This document shows, in pieces, positions 39,640 to 50,331 of a DNA stretch of 64,000 nucleotides. The position numbers were made by a program, and so were the translations under genes. Location of the stretch: the NCBI RefSeq assembly GCF_019898765.1, contig NZ_JAIOKB010000001.1:310001-374000 (forward strand), read 5' to 3'. This stretch comes from Sphingomonas yunnanensis. GTDB taxonomy: Bacteria > Pseudomonadota > Alphaproteobacteria > Sphingomonadales > Sphingomonadaceae. Positions within the stretch are counted from its first letter, which is position 1; each line of letters opens with the position of its first letter. The notes under the pieces were generated by a model. The model did no database searches. It saw nothing but the letters and a program-made list of their open reading frames with translations, and had not been told where the DNA came from.

Positions 39640-41591
39640 CGTCGCTCGGGCGGCTGAGCTGGGACTCGATCCCTCTGCACGAACCGATCGTGATGGTCAC
39701 CGCGGGCGTGCTGTTCGTGGTGCTGCTCGGCACCGGCGCGACGATCCTGTTCAAGGGCTGGCTGCCCTATCTCTGGCGCGAGTGGATCACCTCGGTCGAT
39801 CACAAGCGCATCGGCGTGATGTACTGCCTGCTCGCGCTGGTGATGCTGATCCGCGGCTTCGCCGACGCGCTGATGATGCGCTCGCACCAGGCGATGGCGG
39901 TGGGGACCGGCAAGGGCTTCCTGCCGCCCGACCACTATGACCAGATCTTCAGCGCGCATGGCACGATCATGATCTTCTTCGTGGCGATGCCGTTCATGAT
40001 CGGGCTGATGAACTTCGCGGTGCCGCTCCAGCTGGGCGTGCGCGACGTCGCCTTCCCGACGCTCAACTCGGTCAGCTTCTGGCTCACCGCCACCGGCGTG
40101 CTGCTGATCAACACCAGCCTCGTCGTCGGCGAGTTCGCGCGCACCGGTTGGCTGGTCTACCCGCCGCTGAGCGAGCGCGCCTTCTCGCCCGGGGTCGGGG
40201 TCGACTATTACCTCTGGGCGCTGCAGATCTCGGGCGCGGGGACGCTGCTCGGCGGGATCAACCTGGTCACGACGATCCTGAAGATGCGCGCACCGGGGAT
40301 GCGCTACACCCGCATGCCGATCTTCTGCTGGACGGCGCTGGCGAGCAACCTGCTGATCGTAGCGGCCTTCCCGATCCTGACCGCGACGCTGACCATGCTG
40401 ACGCTGGACCGCTACCTGGGCTTCCACTTCTTCACCAACGAAGCGGGCGGCAACCAGATGCTGTTCGTCAATCTGATCTGGGCCTGGGGGCATCCCGAGG
40501 TCTATATCCTGGTGCTACCCGCCTTCGGCATCTTCAGCGAGATCATCGCGACGTTCAGCGGCAAGCCCCTGTTCGGCTATCGCTCGATGGTGCTCGCGAC
40601 GCTGGCGATCTGCGTCCTCTCCTTCATGGTATGGCTGCACCATTTCTTCACCATGGGGGCGGGGGCGGACGTCAACGGCGTGTTCGGCGTGATGACGATG
40701 ATCATCGCGGTGCCGACGGGCGTGAAGGTCTTCAACTGGCTGTTCACGATGTACGGCGGGCGACTGCGCTTCGAGGTGCCGATGCTGTGGGCGGTGGCGT
40801 TCATCCCCACCTTCGTCGTCGGTGGGATGACCGGCGTGCTGCTGGCGGTGCCGCCGGCGGATTTCGTGCTCCACAACTCGGTCTTCCTGGTCGCGCACTT
40901 CCACAACGTGATCATCGGCGGCGTGCTGTTCGCCGCCTTCGCGGGCTATAGCTACTGGTTCCCCAAGGCGTTCGGCTTTCGCCTGCATGACGGCTGGGGC
41001 AAGGCCGCGGCGGTGCTGTGGGTCAGCGGCTTCTACCTCGCCTTCATGCCGCTCTACGCGCTGGGGCTGATGGGCATGACGCGGCGGCTTCAGCACTACG
41101 ACAACCCGGCGTGGCAGCCCTGGCTGGTCGCCGCCTGGCTCGGTGCGCTGCTCATCCTCGGCGGGATCGCGAGCCTGGCGATGCAGCTCTACGTCTCGGT
41201 GCGCGAGCGCCGCTCGCTCGTCGACGAGAGCGGTGACCCGTGGGACGGGCGCACCTTGGAATGGGCGACCCGCTCGCCCCCGCCGCCCTGGAACTTCGCG
41301 CGGCTGCCCCAGGTGGAGGGGCGAGACGCGCTCGCGCTGATGAAGCGCGGCGAGGCGGAGAAGGCGCCCGATCCGCTCGAGCCGATCGAGATGCCGCGCA
41401 ACAGCGCCTATGGCTTCGTCGGCGCCTTCTTCACCTATCTCACCGGCTTCGCCCTGGTGTGGCATATCTGGTGGCTGGTGGTGTTGGGGATGCTCGCCGG
41501 CTTCGCGACGACCTTGTGGATCGCGTGGCACCAGCCCGGCGTGCAGGAGATCGGCGTCGACGAGCTGCGCGCGCTGGAGCCGGCGGCATGA
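39636..41591 (+). CDS. cyoB: Ubiquinol oxidase (cytochrome bo3-type), subunit I
   Basis: 651 residues, near the E. coli 663. Heme/copper ligands are intact: the His-Tyr crosslink [12 protein letters not shown], the CuB His pair WLHHFFTMG, and the heme ligands in [25 protein letters not shown] is the low-spin heme site. The D-channel entry is [16 protein letters not shown]. It reduces O2 with ubiquinol and pumps protons. The GTG start overlaps the cyoA stop. Confidence 0.97.
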   Translation: MTSLGRLSWDSIPLHEPIVMVTAGVLFVVLLGTGATILFKGWLPYLWREWITSVDHKRIGVMYCLLALVMLIRGFADALMMRSHQAMAVGTGKGFLPPDHYDQIFSAHGTIMIFFVAMPFMIGLMNFAVPLQLGVRDVAFPTLNSVSFWLTATGVLLINTSLVVGEFARTGWLVYPPLSERAFSPGVGVDYYLWALQISGAGTLLGGINLVTTILKMRAPGMRYTRMPIFCWTALASNLLIVAAFPILTATLTMLTLDRYLGFHFFTNEAGGNQMLFVNLIWAWGHPEVYILVLPAFGIFSEIIATFSGKPLFGYRSMVLATLAICVLSFMVWLHHFFTMGAGADVNGVFGVMTMIIAVPTGVKVFNWLFTMYGGRLRFEVPMLWAVAFIPTFVVGGMTGVLLAVPPADFVLHNSVFLVAHFHNVIIGGVLFAAFAGYSYWFPKAFGFRLHDGWGKAAAVLWVSGFYLAFMPLYALGLMGMTRRLQHYDNPAWQPWLVAAWLGALLILGGIASLAMQLYVSVRERRSLVDESGDPWDGRTLEWATRSPPPPWNFARLPQVEGRDALALMKRGEAEKAPDPLEPIEMPRNSAYGFVGAFFTYLTGFALVWHIWWLVVLGMLAGFATTLWIAWHQPGVQEIGVDELRALEPAA

Positions 41592-42235
41592 GCGGCGAGA
41601 TCGCCGACCCGCGCCACGAGGGCGACGAGGGCGCGAGGAGCGATCCTCCCGGGCACGGGGAGGGCGGCCCGGCGCCGAAGCAGGTGACCGTCGCGTTCGG
41701 CTTCTGGATCTTCCTGCTCAGCGACATCATCATGTTCTCGGGGCTGTTCGCCGCCTATGCGGTGCTCGCGCCCAACACCGCGGGCGGGCCGGAAGGGAGC
41801 GAGCTGTTCGAGCTGCGGCTGGTCTTCGTCGAGACTTTGTGCCTGCTCCTCTCCAGCTTCACCTGCGGCGTGATGTCGATCATGGCGGTGAAGCAGCGCG
41901 CCGGGGCGACCTACCTGTGGGGGGCGCTCACCGCGCTGCTCGGGCTCAGCTTCCTCGCGATCGAGCTGTACGAGCTGACCCATCTGATCGCCGAGGGCGC
42001 GGCGCCGACGCGCAGCGCCTTCCTCTCGGCCCTGTTCACACTGGTGGGCGCGCACGGGCTGCACGTCGCCGCCGGGCTTGTGTGGCTGACGGTGATGATG
42101 GGGCAGGTGGCGACGCTGGGCTTCACCGAGGCGGTGGAGCGGCGGCTGCTGTGCTTCGGCCTCTATTGGCACGCGCTCGACATCGTCTGGGTGGCGCTGT
42201 TCACCGTCGTCTATCTGTACGGAGTGATGGGATGA
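41588..42235 (+). CDS. cyoC: Ubiquinol oxidase subunit III
   Basis: 215 residues, about five transmembrane helices. Motifs [42 protein letters not shown] and [22 protein letters not shown] are typical of CyoC. The ATG overlaps the end of cyoB by 4 bases. Confidence 0.96.
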   Translation: MSGEIADPRHEGDEGARSDPPGHGEGGPAPKQVTVAFGFWIFLLSDIIMFSGLFAAYAVLAPNTAGGPEGSELFELRLVFVETLCLLLSSFTCGVMSIMAVKQRAGATYLWGALTALLGLSFLAIELYELTHLIAEGAAPTRSAFLSALFTLVGAHGLHVAAGLVWLTVMMGQVATLGFTEAVERRLLCFGLYWHALDIVWVALFTVVYLYGVMG

Positions 42236-42606
42236 GCGAGCAGAAGGGCGACCGCCGGCTCGACCATGCGCCCGGCGGGCACAAGGAGGGCGCGGCGCGG
42301 CTCTCGACCTATCTCGCCGGGCTCGGGTTGGCGCTGCTGCTGACGGTCGCGTCGTTCGCGCTGGTCGGCTCGGGCGCGGTCTGGGCGCCGGCGATCCCGA
42401 TCCTGCTCGCGGTGCTGGCGGTAGCGCAGATGGGGGTGCACCTCGTCTTCTTCCTCCACATCACCAGCGGGCCGGAGAACACCAACAACACGCTGGCGCT
42501 CGCCTTCGGCGTGATGATCGTGGTGCTGACGGTGGGAGGCACGCTGTGGATCATGGCGCACCTCGACCACAATATGATGCCGATGGCGGCGATGGCGAAG
42601 CCGTGA
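42232..42606 (+). CDS. cyoD: Ubiquinol oxidase subunit IV
   Basis: 124 residues, three hydrophobic helices (STYLAGLGLALLLTVASFALV, IPILLAVLAVAQMGVHLVFFLHI, GVMIVVLTVGGTLWIMAHLDHNM) typical of CyoD. The ATG overlaps the cyoC stop. No cyoE (heme O synthase) follows, so heme O must come from another locus. Confidence 0.95.
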   Translation: MSEQKGDRRLDHAPGGHKEGAARLSTYLAGLGLALLLTVASFALVGSGAVWAPAIPILLAVLAVAQMGVHLVFFLHITSGPENTNNTLALAFGVMIVVLTVGGTLWIMAHLDHNMMPMAAMAKP

Positions 42607-42637
42607 GGTGTGCGGCCGCCGCGTCTGCATCCTCCGG

Positions 42638-42733
42638 CGTCATCCTGAGCTCGTCTCACGATCTACCGTGCCGGGCGCTCAGACGCGGAGGCACCTGCGG
42701 GCCCGTGGATCTTAAAACGAGTTCAGGATGACG
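42638..42733. repeat. Dispersed palindrome after cyoD
   Basis: CGTCATCCTGAGCTCGTCTC at the left and AACGAGTTCAGGATGACG at the right are near-perfect inverted arms, a divergent form of the ATCCCGG family. It lies between the convergent cyoD and cdd genes and may act as a bidirectional terminator-like structure. Confidence 0.7.
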
Positions 42734-42765
42734 GCAATGGTGGCGCTAGAGGTTGCACCACCCGC

Positions 42766-43227
42766 TCAGCGCACGCCCAGGTCGCTCGGCCCGAAGGCGT
42801 CCGGCAGCAGCTCGGACAGACGATAGCTCGCCACCGCCTCGCCCTCGGCGCCGGCGCAGTGGATCGCGAGGTCGTGCCCGCTCAGCTGCGCGGCCTCGTT
42901 GAGCACCTGCCGGCAGCGGCCGCACGGCCGCACCGGCGCGTCGCCGGTGGCGCGGCCGGCCAAGTCCATCGCGCCGCCGATCACGCCCAGCGCCACCACC
43001 CGGCGCAGCCGGCCCGAGGCGGAGACGGTCGCGATCGCCACCGTCTCGGCGCAGAGCGACAGGCCGTAGCTGGCGTTCTCGACATTGGCGCCGGTCACCA
43101 CGCTGCCGTCGTCGAGCAGTACCGCGGCGCCGACCGCGAAGCGCGAGTAGGGCGCGTGCGCGTGCACCGCCGCCGCGCGCGCCGCCGCGATCAGCTGCCG
43201 CGCCTGGTCCTGATCCCGCTCGCTCAT
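42766..43227 (-). CDS. cdd: Cytidine deaminase
   Basis: 153 residues. Pyrimidine salvage. The zinc motifs SLCAETVAI (C-A-E) and PCGRCRQVLNE are present, and NVENASYG is the substrate loop. Size matches the homotetrameric T-CDA class. The ATG overlaps the GH25-like gene's stop (ATGA). Confidence 0.97.
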   Translation of the reverse strand: MSERDQDQARQLIAAARAAAVHAHAPYSRFAVGAAVLLDDGSVVTGANVENASYGLSLCAETVAIATVSASGRLRRVVALGVIGGAMDLAGRATGDAPVRPCGRCRQVLNEAAQLSGHDLAIHCAGAEGEAVASYRLSELLPDAFGPSDLGVR

Positions 43228-43901
43228 CCCAGCTCCACCACGTCCCAGTTGACCGGCCCGTCGACGCCGTCGACGCGGCGCAGGTCGGTCGCGCGCCACA
43301 TCCGCCACACCCGCGCGCCATAGCCGGGACGGAGGAAGTTGCCGATCGCCCAGAGCGGCCGGTCGAACGCCTCGGTCAGACGATAGTCGCGCTCGACGTC
43401 GCGCGCCACCTTGAGCAGCACCGGCTTGCCCGTGTGAGTCTCGATCCGCGCGATCATGTCGGCCACACCCGCCACCAGCGCGGCCCGCTCGGGGCGGTCC
43501 GGGCAGTCCTCGACGTAGCGGAACGAGATCGCCACCGGCAGCGCGGCGGGGTCGCGCGGCACGACGGTGTTGAACGAGTCGGCCTGCGCGCGCGGCGGCT
43601 GGCAGAAGGAGAAGACGTGGATCGCGCCGCGGCGTAGCCCGGCGCGCGCCATCTCGTCCCAGTTGGTCTGGAAGGCACGGTCGCGCGCGCGTGCGCCGCT
43701 CGTCGCCACCGCATAGCCGAAGTCGGCGCCCTCGCCCTTGAGGACCGGCCAGACGACGTCGCCGGTCGCCTCGGACACGTCGACGCCCTGCACCGGATAG
43801 CGCTCGATCCCCGGCCGCCATCGCAGCGCGACCTGCCACGCGGCCACGCCCGCGAGCGCGATCGCGCTCAGAATCAAGAAGATTCTTCCCAAACCCCACA
43901 T
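43224..43901 (-). CDS. GH25 (lysozyme)-like protein, catalytic acid residues lost
   Basis: 225 residues. An N-terminal helix (GRIFLILSAIALAGVAAWQV) anchors or exports it. The GH25 fold is visible: QGVDVSEATGDVVW, RDRAFQTNWDEMARAGLRRGAIHVFSF, YGARVWRMWRAT and VNWDVVELG. The usual LPPxxDxE site reads LPVAISFRY here, so the Asp and Glu are S126 and R128; the usual KATEG reads VATSG. The first Asp (D41) is kept. It is probably a binding pseudoenzyme. It is 8 bases after UPF0262 and coupled to cdd. Confidence 0.75.
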   Translation of the reverse strand: MWGLGRIFLILSAIALAGVAAWQVALRWRPGIERYPVQGVDVSEATGDVVWPVLKGEGADFGYAVATSGARARDRAFQTNWDEMARAGLRRGAIHVFSFCQPPRAQADSFNTVVPRDPAALPVAISFRYVEDCPDRPERAALVAGVADMIARIETHTGKPVLLKVARDVERDYRLTEAFDRPLWAIGNFLRPGYGARVWRMWRATDLRRVDGVDGPVNWDVVELG

Positions 43902-43909
43902 AGTCAACT

Positions 43910-44392
43910 TTATGCCTTGATATGAAGAACGCAGATCAGCGTGAAGAGACGCCGAGCGGTGTCGAAGTCGATCGTCACCTTGCCGTCGAGCCGCTCCCGC
44001 AGCAGGTCGGCGGCCTCATTGTGGATGGCGCGCCGCGCCATGTCCACCGTCTCGATCTGCTGCAGCGTCGATTGGCGGATCGCCTGATAGTAACTGTCGC
44101 AGATCGCGAAATAATCTCTGATCGGCCGGCGGAAGCGTGCGAGCCCGAGCACCAGAGTCTCGAGCGGCGTGTCGTCGGCGCGGCGGATCGCCAGTGCCAA
44201 GCGGCCCTCCTCCACCGACAGCCGCACCTTATAGGGCCCCGCATAGCCGTCGGGCTGCGCGCGCTGCGGGGCGAAGTGATTGTCCTCGATCAGGTCGAAG
44301 ATGGCGATGCGGCGCTCCTGCTCGATGTCGGCCGAGCGCCACAGGATGGTGCGCTCGTCCAGCTCGATGTCGATGATCCGCGGATCGGCCAT
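43910..44392 (-). CDS. UPF0262 family protein
   Basis: 160 residues. The opening DIELDERTILWRSADIEQERRIAIFDLIEDNHFAP and the central LGLARFRRPIRDYFAICDSYYQAIR are the UPF0262 signature, an alphaproteobacterial family of unknown function. First of a leftward unit with the GH25-like gene and cdd. The gap to dnaB in the opposite direction is 106 bases. Confidence 0.93.
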   Translation of the reverse strand: MADPRIIDIELDERTILWRSADIEQERRIAIFDLIEDNHFAPQRAQPDGYAGPYKVRLSVEEGRLALAIRRADDTPLETLVLGLARFRRPIRDYFAICDSYYQAIRQSTLQQIETVDMARRAIHNEAADLLRERLDGKVTIDFDTARRLFTLICVLHIKA

Positions 44393-44498
44393 GCGCTCGC
44401 TCGATAGAGGCGATGCGCCGCCGTCACAATCGAGTCATCCACAGGTTCCACCGGCCGTGCCGTTCCGCTCGCCGCTTCAGGCGCGTATAGGCTGGCGG

Positions 44499-45986
44499 AT
44501 GGCCACCTTAGCATTCGCACCGCCGGCATCGCCCGAGCCCGTCCACCTGCCGCGCAACGTCGAGGCCGAGGCGGCGATGCTGGGCGCGATGATGATCGAC
44601 AACCGTCTCGCCGACGACATCGTCGACCGGCTCGAGCCGCAGCATTTCTACGAGCCCGTCCACGGCCGGGTCTTCGCCGCGATCAAGTCGCTGCGCGCCA
44701 CCGACATGCTCGCGACGCCCGTGACGCTGCGCCCGATGTTCGAGGCGGACGAGGGGATGAAGGAGCTGGGCGGGGTCGGCTATCTCGCCGGGCTGACCGG
44801 CTCGGGCGCCGGGCTGATCGGCGCGCGCCAGTTCGCGCAGCAGATCTACGATCTCGCGCTGCTGCGCGCGCTCGTCTCGGTCGGCCACACGATGGTCGAC
44901 CGCGCGATGGACACCAGCGAGGAGGTCAACCCTCGCGCGCAGATCGAGGCCGCCGAGGAGGAGCTGTTCCGCGTCGCGGCCGACGGGGGTACCGAGAATG
45001 CGGTGAAAAGCTTCGCCCAGGCGAGCACCGCGGCGGTGAAGATGGCCGAGCGCGCGCTCAACTGGGGCGGCAACCTGTCGGGCGTCACCACCGGGCTCGA
45101 CTCGGTCAACGGCAAGATCGGCGGCATGCATCACTCGGATCTGATGATCCTCGCCGGCCGCCCCGGCATGGGCAAGACCTCGCTCGCCACCAACATCGCC
45201 TTCAACGCGGCGCAGCGCTGGATGCGCGACATGCGCGACGGTATCCCGCCGTCCAAGTCGGTCGGCGCCAAGGTCGCCTTCTTCAGCCTCGAGATGAGCG
45301 CGGATCAGCTCGCCACGCGTATTCTCGCCGAACAGTCGCGGATCAGCTCCGAGGCGCTGCGCATGGGCAAGATCAGCAAGACCGAGTTCGAGCAGCTCGC
45401 GGCCGCCGCCGCCGAGCTGGAGAATCTGCCTTTCTTCATCGACGATACCGGCGGCCTCTCGATCGGCGCGCTGCACACCCGCGTGCGCCGGCTCCAGCGC
45501 CGCCACAACAACGAGATCGGCCTGGTGGTGGTGGATTACCTCCAGCTGCTCTCGGGCTCGGGCAAGGGCGACGGCAATCGCGTGCAGGAGATCTCGGAGA
45601 TCAGCCGCGGGCTGAAGACGCTGGCGAAGGACATGAACGTGCCGGTGCTGGCGCTCTCGCAGCTGAGCCGCGCGGTGGAGCAGCGCGAGGACAAGCGCCC
45701 GATGCTCTCCGACCTGCGCGAATCGGGCTCGATCGAGCAGGACGCCGACATGGTGTGGTTCGTCTATCGCGAGGATTATTACACCGCGCAGCGCGAGCCC
45801 AAGCGGCCGATGGAGGGCGACTCGGCCAACGTCTTCGAGGATCACGCGCGCTGGGCGGCGGACATGGAGCGGGTCTACGGCCTCGCCGAGCTGATCGTGG
45901 CCAAGCAGCGCCACGGCGCGACCGGCAAGGTGGTGCTCAAGTTCGACCCGACGATCACGCGCTTCTCGGATTACGCGGGTTATTGA
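44499..45986 (+). CDS. dnaB: Replicative DNA helicase
   Basis: 495 residues. Hexameric fork helicase. The N-terminal primase-binding domain NVEAEAAMLGAMMIDN begins near residue 20. The RecA-type core has AGRPGMGKTSLATN (K226), the Walker B-like VVVDYLQLLSG and SQLSRAVEQREDKRP. The ATG at 44499 is the first good start. Confidence 0.97.
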   Translation: MATLAFAPPASPEPVHLPRNVEAEAAMLGAMMIDNRLADDIVDRLEPQHFYEPVHGRVFAAIKSLRATDMLATPVTLRPMFEADEGMKELGGVGYLAGLTGSGAGLIGARQFAQQIYDLALLRALVSVGHTMVDRAMDTSEEVNPRAQIEAAEEELFRVAADGGTENAVKSFAQASTAAVKMAERALNWGGNLSGVTTGLDSVNGKIGGMHHSDLMILAGRPGMGKTSLATNIAFNAAQRWMRDMRDGIPPSKSVGAKVAFFSLEMSADQLATRILAEQSRISSEALRMGKISKTEFEQLAAAAAELENLPFFIDDTGGLSIGALHTRVRRLQRRHNNEIGLVVVDYLQLLSGSGKGDGNRVQEISEISRGLKTLAKDMNVPVLALSQLSRAVEQREDKRPMLSDLRESGSIEQDADMVWFVYREDYYTAQREPKRPMEGDSANVFEDHARWAADMERVYGLAELIVAKQRHGATGKVVLKFDPTITRFSDYAGY

Positions 45987-46168
45987 GCGGGCGGGTTCTC
46001 CTGCGGAAGCGAGGGTCCAGGTTCATGGAGCGAGCCGCTCGCGGCCCCTGGGCTCCTGCGTGCGCAGGAGCTTGAAGTCGCTACATCGGCTCCACCGCGT
46101 CCGGTATGTCGGCTTGAGGCGGCATTCATTTGTCCGGGGTTCGCTGAATCCGGTGGATATGCGGCACC

Positions 46169-46197
46169 ATGGATCCCGGCTCAGCGCCGGGATGACG
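46169..46197. repeat. Half ATCCCGG repeat between dnaB and cobU
   Basis: ATGGATCCCGGCTCAGCGCCGGGATGACG holds an internal stem CCCGGC-TCAGC-GCCGGG. A small CTCCTGCG/CGCAGGAG hairpin (about 46051-46070) is also in this 259-base gap between convergent genes. Confidence 0.55.
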
Positions 46198-46245
46198 AGG
46201 GGAGGCGTCGTCGTCCTAAGGTAACGCAAGCGCGAACAGCCCGCG

Positions 46246-46761
46246 CTACTTCAGCACCAGCGGCAGCCCGGCGGCGACGAAGACGACCCGGTCCGCGCGT
46301 GCGGCGACGCGCTGGTTGATCGTCCCCGCCAGGTCGCGGAACCGCCGTGCCAGCGCGTTGTCGGGCACGATGCCGAGCCCCACCTCGTTCGCGACCAGCA
46401 CCACCCGCGCGGCAGTGTCGCGCAGCGCGGCGTCGAGAGCGTCCAGCGCGAGCGCCGCATCCGCCTCGCCGAGCAGCAGGTTGGATGCCCAGAGCGTCAG
46501 GCAGTCGACCAGCAGCACCGATCCCGCTCGCCCCTCCGCGACGATCGTCTCGGCCAGCGCGAGCGGCGCCTCCACCGTGCGCCAGCGCGAGTCCCGGTCG
46601 GCGCGGTGCTGCGCCACGCGCGCGCGCATCTCGTCGTCGAGCGCCTGTGCGGTGGCGACGAAGACGAGCGCGCCGCCCCGCGCCTCCGCCCGAGCCTGGG
46701 CATGGCGGCTCTTGCCCGATCGCGCGCCGCCCAGCACCAACGTCACCCGCGTGTCGATCAT
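46246..46761 (-). CDS. cobU: Adenosylcobinamide kinase / guanylyltransferase
   Basis: 171 residues from ATG 46761 (GGGAG five bases upstream; a GTG at 46767 is possible). Also called CobP. It phosphorylates adenosylcobinamide and transfers GMP. P-loop LVLGGARSGKSRHA, LLVDCLTLWASNLL and VLVANEVGLGIVP are family motifs. Divergent from cobD with 52 bases between the starts. Confidence 0.95.
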   Translation of the reverse strand: MIDTRVTLVLGGARSGKSRHAQARAEARGGALVFVATAQALDDEMRARVAQHRADRDSRWRTVEAPLALAETIVAEGRAGSVLLVDCLTLWASNLLLGEADAALALDALDAALRDTAARVVLVANEVGLGIVPDNALARRFRDLAGTINQRVAARADRVVFVAAGLPLVLK

Positions 46762-46813
46762 CGTCACTCCCGCCTTGTGTTCGGCCGCCGGGCTGGCGAA
46801 AGACGGGCCGCCG

Positions 46814-47836
46814 ATGCTGCTGACCGACCCTCCGCCCGCGCCCGCCGCCGCGCTGACCTATCACGGCGGACGTGCTGACGCCGCCGCGCGCCTCTACCCC
46901 GACGCGCCCGCGCCATGGCTCGATCTCTCCACCGGGATCAACCCTTTCGCGTGGGAGGGCGCGGACGTGCCGCTGTCCGCGCTGCGCGCGCTGCCGTCGC
47001 CCGCCGAGCTGAGCGCGCTCCACCATGCCGCCGCCGCTGCCTTCGGTGCGCACGAGGCGGCGATCACCGCGCTGCCCGGCAGCGAGATCGGGCTGCGCGC
47101 GCTCGCCGGCCTGGCGCTGCCGCGGCCGTGGCACGTCGTCGCGCCGAGCTACCGCACCCATCAAGCGGCGCTGCCGGGGGCGACGACGATCAGCGCTGCC
47201 GCGGTCGACGCGGTCGCGCGCGGCGGCGGCACGCTGCTGCTCGCCAACCCCAACAATCCCGACGGTCGCTGCTGGCCTGCGGCGCGGCTGCTCGAGCTGG
47301 CGCAGGCGCTCGCCGATCGCGGCGGGGTGCTGGTGGTCGACGAGGCCTTCGCGGACGCGATGCCTGGCGCGAGCGTCCTGCCGCTGCTGATGCGCGACGA
47401 CCGCGTGCTGGTGTTCCGCTCGTTCGGCAAGTTCTTCGGGCTCGCGGGCGTGCGGCTCGGCTTCGCCGCGGGCGGGGCGGCGCTGGTCGGCGCGGTGGCG
47501 GCGCGGCTCGGCAGCTGGCCGGTGTCGACCGCGGCATTGCGGATCGGCACCGCGGCCTATCGCGACACCGCCTGGATGGCGGCGACGCGCGAGCAGCTCG
47601 CCGCGGCGGCGGCGGCGCTGGACGCCGTGCTGGACGCGCACGATCTCGCGCCGACCGGCGCCTGCCCCTTGTTCCGCCAAGTCGAGCGTGACGACGCGCC
47701 GCTGCTGTTCGAGCGGCTCGCGCGCGCCGGGATCCTGGTGCGCCCGTTCAACGAGGCGCCCCGGCGGCTTCGCCTCGGCCTGCCCGGTGACGCGGCGGCG
47801 CTCGCCCGGCTCGACGCGGCGCTCGGTGGTCGCTGA
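46814..47836 (+). CDS. cobD: Threonine-phosphate decarboxylase
   Basis: 340 residues (CobC in the Pseudomonas naming). PLP enzyme of the aminotransferase I fold making the aminopropanol linker of cobalamin. LTYHGGRADAAARLYP, DLSTGINPFA, LLANPNNPDGR and the PLP Lys in RSFGKFFGLAGVRLG are seen. First of the rightward trio cobD-cbiB-cobQ. Its promoter would have to lie in the 52-base gap or inside cobU. Confidence 0.94.
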   Translation: MLLTDPPPAPAAALTYHGGRADAAARLYPDAPAPWLDLSTGINPFAWEGADVPLSALRALPSPAELSALHHAAAAAFGAHEAAITALPGSEIGLRALAGLALPRPWHVVAPSYRTHQAALPGATTISAAAVDAVARGGGTLLLANPNNPDGRCWPAARLLELAQALADRGGVLVVDEAFADAMPGASVLPLLMRDDRVLVFRSFGKFFGLAGVRLGFAAGGAALVGAVAARLGSWPVSTAALRIGTAAYRDTAWMAATREQLAAAAAALDAVLDAHDLAPTGACPLFRQVERDDAPLLFERLARAGILVRPFNEAPRRLRLGLPGDAAALARLDAALGGR

Positions 47837-48848
47837 GCCCGTCGCTCTGGTGGCGCTCGCGCTCGACGCGGCGCTGGGCTGGCCGGCGTGGCTCTACGCG
47901 CGCGTGGGGCACCCGGTCGGCGCGATCGCGCGGGTGATCGCCGTCGGCGAGCGGCGGTGGAACGCGGCGGTGGTCGCTCCCGTCGTGATGGAAGAGAGCG
48001 AGGGGCAGCCACCACCGCGCTCCCCCGGCGACGCGCCAGACTATCTCACCCCGACGCAACGGCGCCGTCGTCGCCTGCTCGGCGGAGTCACCCTCCTCGC
48101 CGCCATCGCCTTCGCTGCGGGCGCAGCCCTGTTAGCTGAGCGAGCCTTGCGCGCGACGCTCGGCGCGCCGGCCTGGCTCGCCGTCGCGCTGCTCGCCTGG
48201 CCGGGGCTCGCGCAGCGCAGCCTCGACGATCACGTCCGGCCCATCGCCGCCGCGCTCGATCACGGCGACCTCGCCGCCGCGCGCGCCGCGGTCGGTCGCA
48301 TCGTCGGGCGCGACACCGCCGCGCTCGACCGCGCCGGCGTCGCGCGCGCGGCGGTCGAGAGCCTCGCCGAGAGCTTCTGCGACGCCGTCGCCGCGCCGCT
48401 GTTCTGGCTGCTGCTGCTCGGGCCGGCGGGCCTGTGGGGTTATAAGGCGATCAACACCGCGGACAGCCTGATCGGTCATCGCGAGCCGCGCTGGCGCGCC
48501 TTCGGTTGGGCCGCGGCGCGCACCGACGATCTTGCCAACTGGCTGCCCGCGCGGCTGGGCGGGGCGCTGCTCTGCGTCGCGGGCGGGGGAGGCTGGCGCG
48601 TGCTATGGCGCGACTCGCGCCGCCACGCCTCACCCAACGCTGGCTGGACCGAGGCGGCGTTGGCGGGCGTGCTCGGCGCGCGGCTCGCCGGACCCATGGC
48701 CTACGACGGCGCGGTCACGGACAAGCCCTGGATCGGCGATGGCCGCGCCGAGCTCGGTGCGCGCGACATCCGTCGCGCGTTGTTGGTCTTCCGCCGCGGC
48801 TGCCTGCTGCTGTGGTGCCTCGCGGGAGCCGTCGCATGGGCGCGTTGA
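47826..48848 (+). CDS. cbiB: Adenosylcobinamide-phosphate synthase
   Basis: 340 residues (CobD in the Pseudomonas naming). Inner-membrane protein joining the aminopropanol linker to cobyric acid. [56 protein letters not shown] and [12 protein letters not shown] are typical. Several hydrophobic segments. The GTG start overlaps the cobD end by 11 bases; the 3' end overlaps cobQ by 13. Confidence 0.95.
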   Translation: MVAEPVALVALALDAALGWPAWLYARVGHPVGAIARVIAVGERRWNAAVVAPVVMEESEGQPPPRSPGDAPDYLTPTQRRRRRLLGGVTLLAAIAFAAGAALLAERALRATLGAPAWLAVALLAWPGLAQRSLDDHVRPIAAALDHGDLAAARAAVGRIVGRDTAALDRAGVARAAVESLAESFCDAVAAPLFWLLLLGPAGLWGYKAINTADSLIGHREPRWRAFGWAAARTDDLANWLPARLGGALLCVAGGGGWRVLWRDSRRHASPNAGWTEAALAGVLGARLAGPMAYDGAVTDKPWIGDGRAELGARDIRRALLVFRRGCLLLWCLAGAVAWAR

Positions 48849-50299
48849 TGCTGCAGGGCACCGGGTCCGATGTCGGCAAGTCGGTGCTCGTCGCCGGGCT
48901 CTGCCGCGCCTTCACCAACCGCGGGCTGGCGGTGCGACCGTTCAAGCCGCAGAACATGTCGACCAACGCCGCGGTCACCGCCGACGGCGGCGAGATCGGG
49001 CGCGCGCAGGCGACCCAGGCGCTCGCCGCGCGCGTGGTGCCACATAGCGACATGAACCCGGTGCTCCTCAAGCCACAGGGCGACCGCACGTCGCAGCTGG
49101 TGGTCAACGGGCGCGTCCGCGGCGTGCTGCGCGCGAGCGAGTGGCGCCAAGGCCGCGAGGGACTGCTCGACGCAGTGCTGGCGAGCTACCGCCGGCTCGC
49201 GCGCGAGGCCGACCTCGTGTTGGTCGAGGGGGCGGGATCGTCCGCCGAGATCAACCTGCGCGCAGGGGACATCGCCAACATGGGCTTCGCGCGTGCCGCC
49301 GGGGTGCCGGTGGTGCTGGTCGGTGACATCGACCGCGGTGGCGTGATCGCCTCGCTGGTCGGTACCCGCGCGGTGATCGACCCCGCCGACGCCGCGATGG
49401 TGCGCGGTTTCCTCGTCAATAAATTCCGCGGCGATCCCGCGCTGTTCGAGGACGGCTATCGCGCGATCGAGCAGCGCAGCGGGTGGCGCGGCTACGGCGT
49501 GGTGCCCTGGCTCGCCGAGGCGCGGCGGCTGCCGAGCGAGGACGCGGTGGTGCTCCAGCGCGCCCCGGCCGCGGGCGCCGGCCGGATCGTGGTGGCGTGC
49601 CCGATCACGCCGCATATCGCCAATTTCGATGACCTCGACCCGCTGCGGCTGGAGCCCGAGGTCGAGTTGGTGATGGTGCCGCCGGGGAGGCCGATCCCCG
49701 CCGAGGCGGCGCTGATCGTGCTGGCCGGCTCCAAGGCGACGATCGCCGACCTGCGCGCGCTGCGGCGCGAGGGCTGGGACATCGACGTGCGCGCGCATGT
49801 CCGCCGCGGCAGGCCGGTGCTCGGGCTGTGCGGCGGCTATCAGATGCTGGGTCGCAGCGTCGCCGATCCCGGCGGGATCGAGGGGCCGGCGGAGACGGTC
49901 GAGGGGCTCGGTCTGCTCGACGTTGCGACCGTGCTGGGCGGCGACAAGGCGCTCGTGGCGGTGGCGGGTGCGGCGCGTGGCGCTCGGCTAGAGGGCTATG
50001 AGATGCATCTCGGCACGACCGCGGGGATAGACGCTGCCCGCGCGCCGGTGCGCTTCGACGACGGCCGCGCGGACGGCGCGACCTCGCCCGATGGATTGGT
50101 GACCGGGACCTATGTCCACGGGCTGTTCGCGCTCGCCGAGCAGCGTCGCGCCTGGCTCGCGCCGCTCGGCGTCGCCGGCGGCGGGGTGGATCATGGCGCC
50201 GACGTCGACGCGGCGCTCGACTCGATCGCGGCCACGCTGGAGCGACATCTCGACCTCGACGCGCTGCTGGCGCTGGCGGGAGAGGCGGCGGCTGCGTGA
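48836..50299 (+). CDS. cobQ: Cobyric acid synthase
   Basis: 487 residues. Amidates four side chains of adenosylcobyrinate diamide. The N-terminal P-loop-like [29 protein letters not shown] and [11 protein letters not shown] are followed by the type I glutaminase Cys in [12 protein letters not shown] and a His in YVHGLF. Last of the rightward trio; only 32 bases from the convergent cobS end. Confidence 0.97.
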   Translation: MGALMLQGTGSDVGKSVLVAGLCRAFTNRGLAVRPFKPQNMSTNAAVTADGGEIGRAQATQALAARVVPHSDMNPVLLKPQGDRTSQLVVNGRVRGVLRASEWRQGREGLLDAVLASYRRLAREADLVLVEGAGSSAEINLRAGDIANMGFARAAGVPVVLVGDIDRGGVIASLVGTRAVIDPADAAMVRGFLVNKFRGDPALFEDGYRAIEQRSGWRGYGVVPWLAEARRLPSEDAVVLQRAPAAGAGRIVVACPITPHIANFDDLDPLRLEPEVELVMVPPGRPIPAEAALIVLAGSKATIADLRALRREGWDIDVRAHVRRGRPVLGLCGGYQMLGRSVADPGGIEGPAETVEGLGLLDVATVLGGDKALVAVAGAARGARLEGYEMHLGTTAGIDAARAPVRFDDGRADGATSPDGLVTGTYVHGLFALAEQRRAWLAPLGVAGGGVDHGADVDAALDSIAATLERHLDLDALLALAGEAAAA

Positions 50300-50331
50300 G
50301 GTTGTGCGCGCCCCGCGCGGTGCACCGACGC

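Noticed and set aside
46762..46813. Second riboswitch between cobU and cobD
   Set aside because: The gap is only 52 bases, too short for a cobalamin aptamer, and no B12-box sequence is seen.
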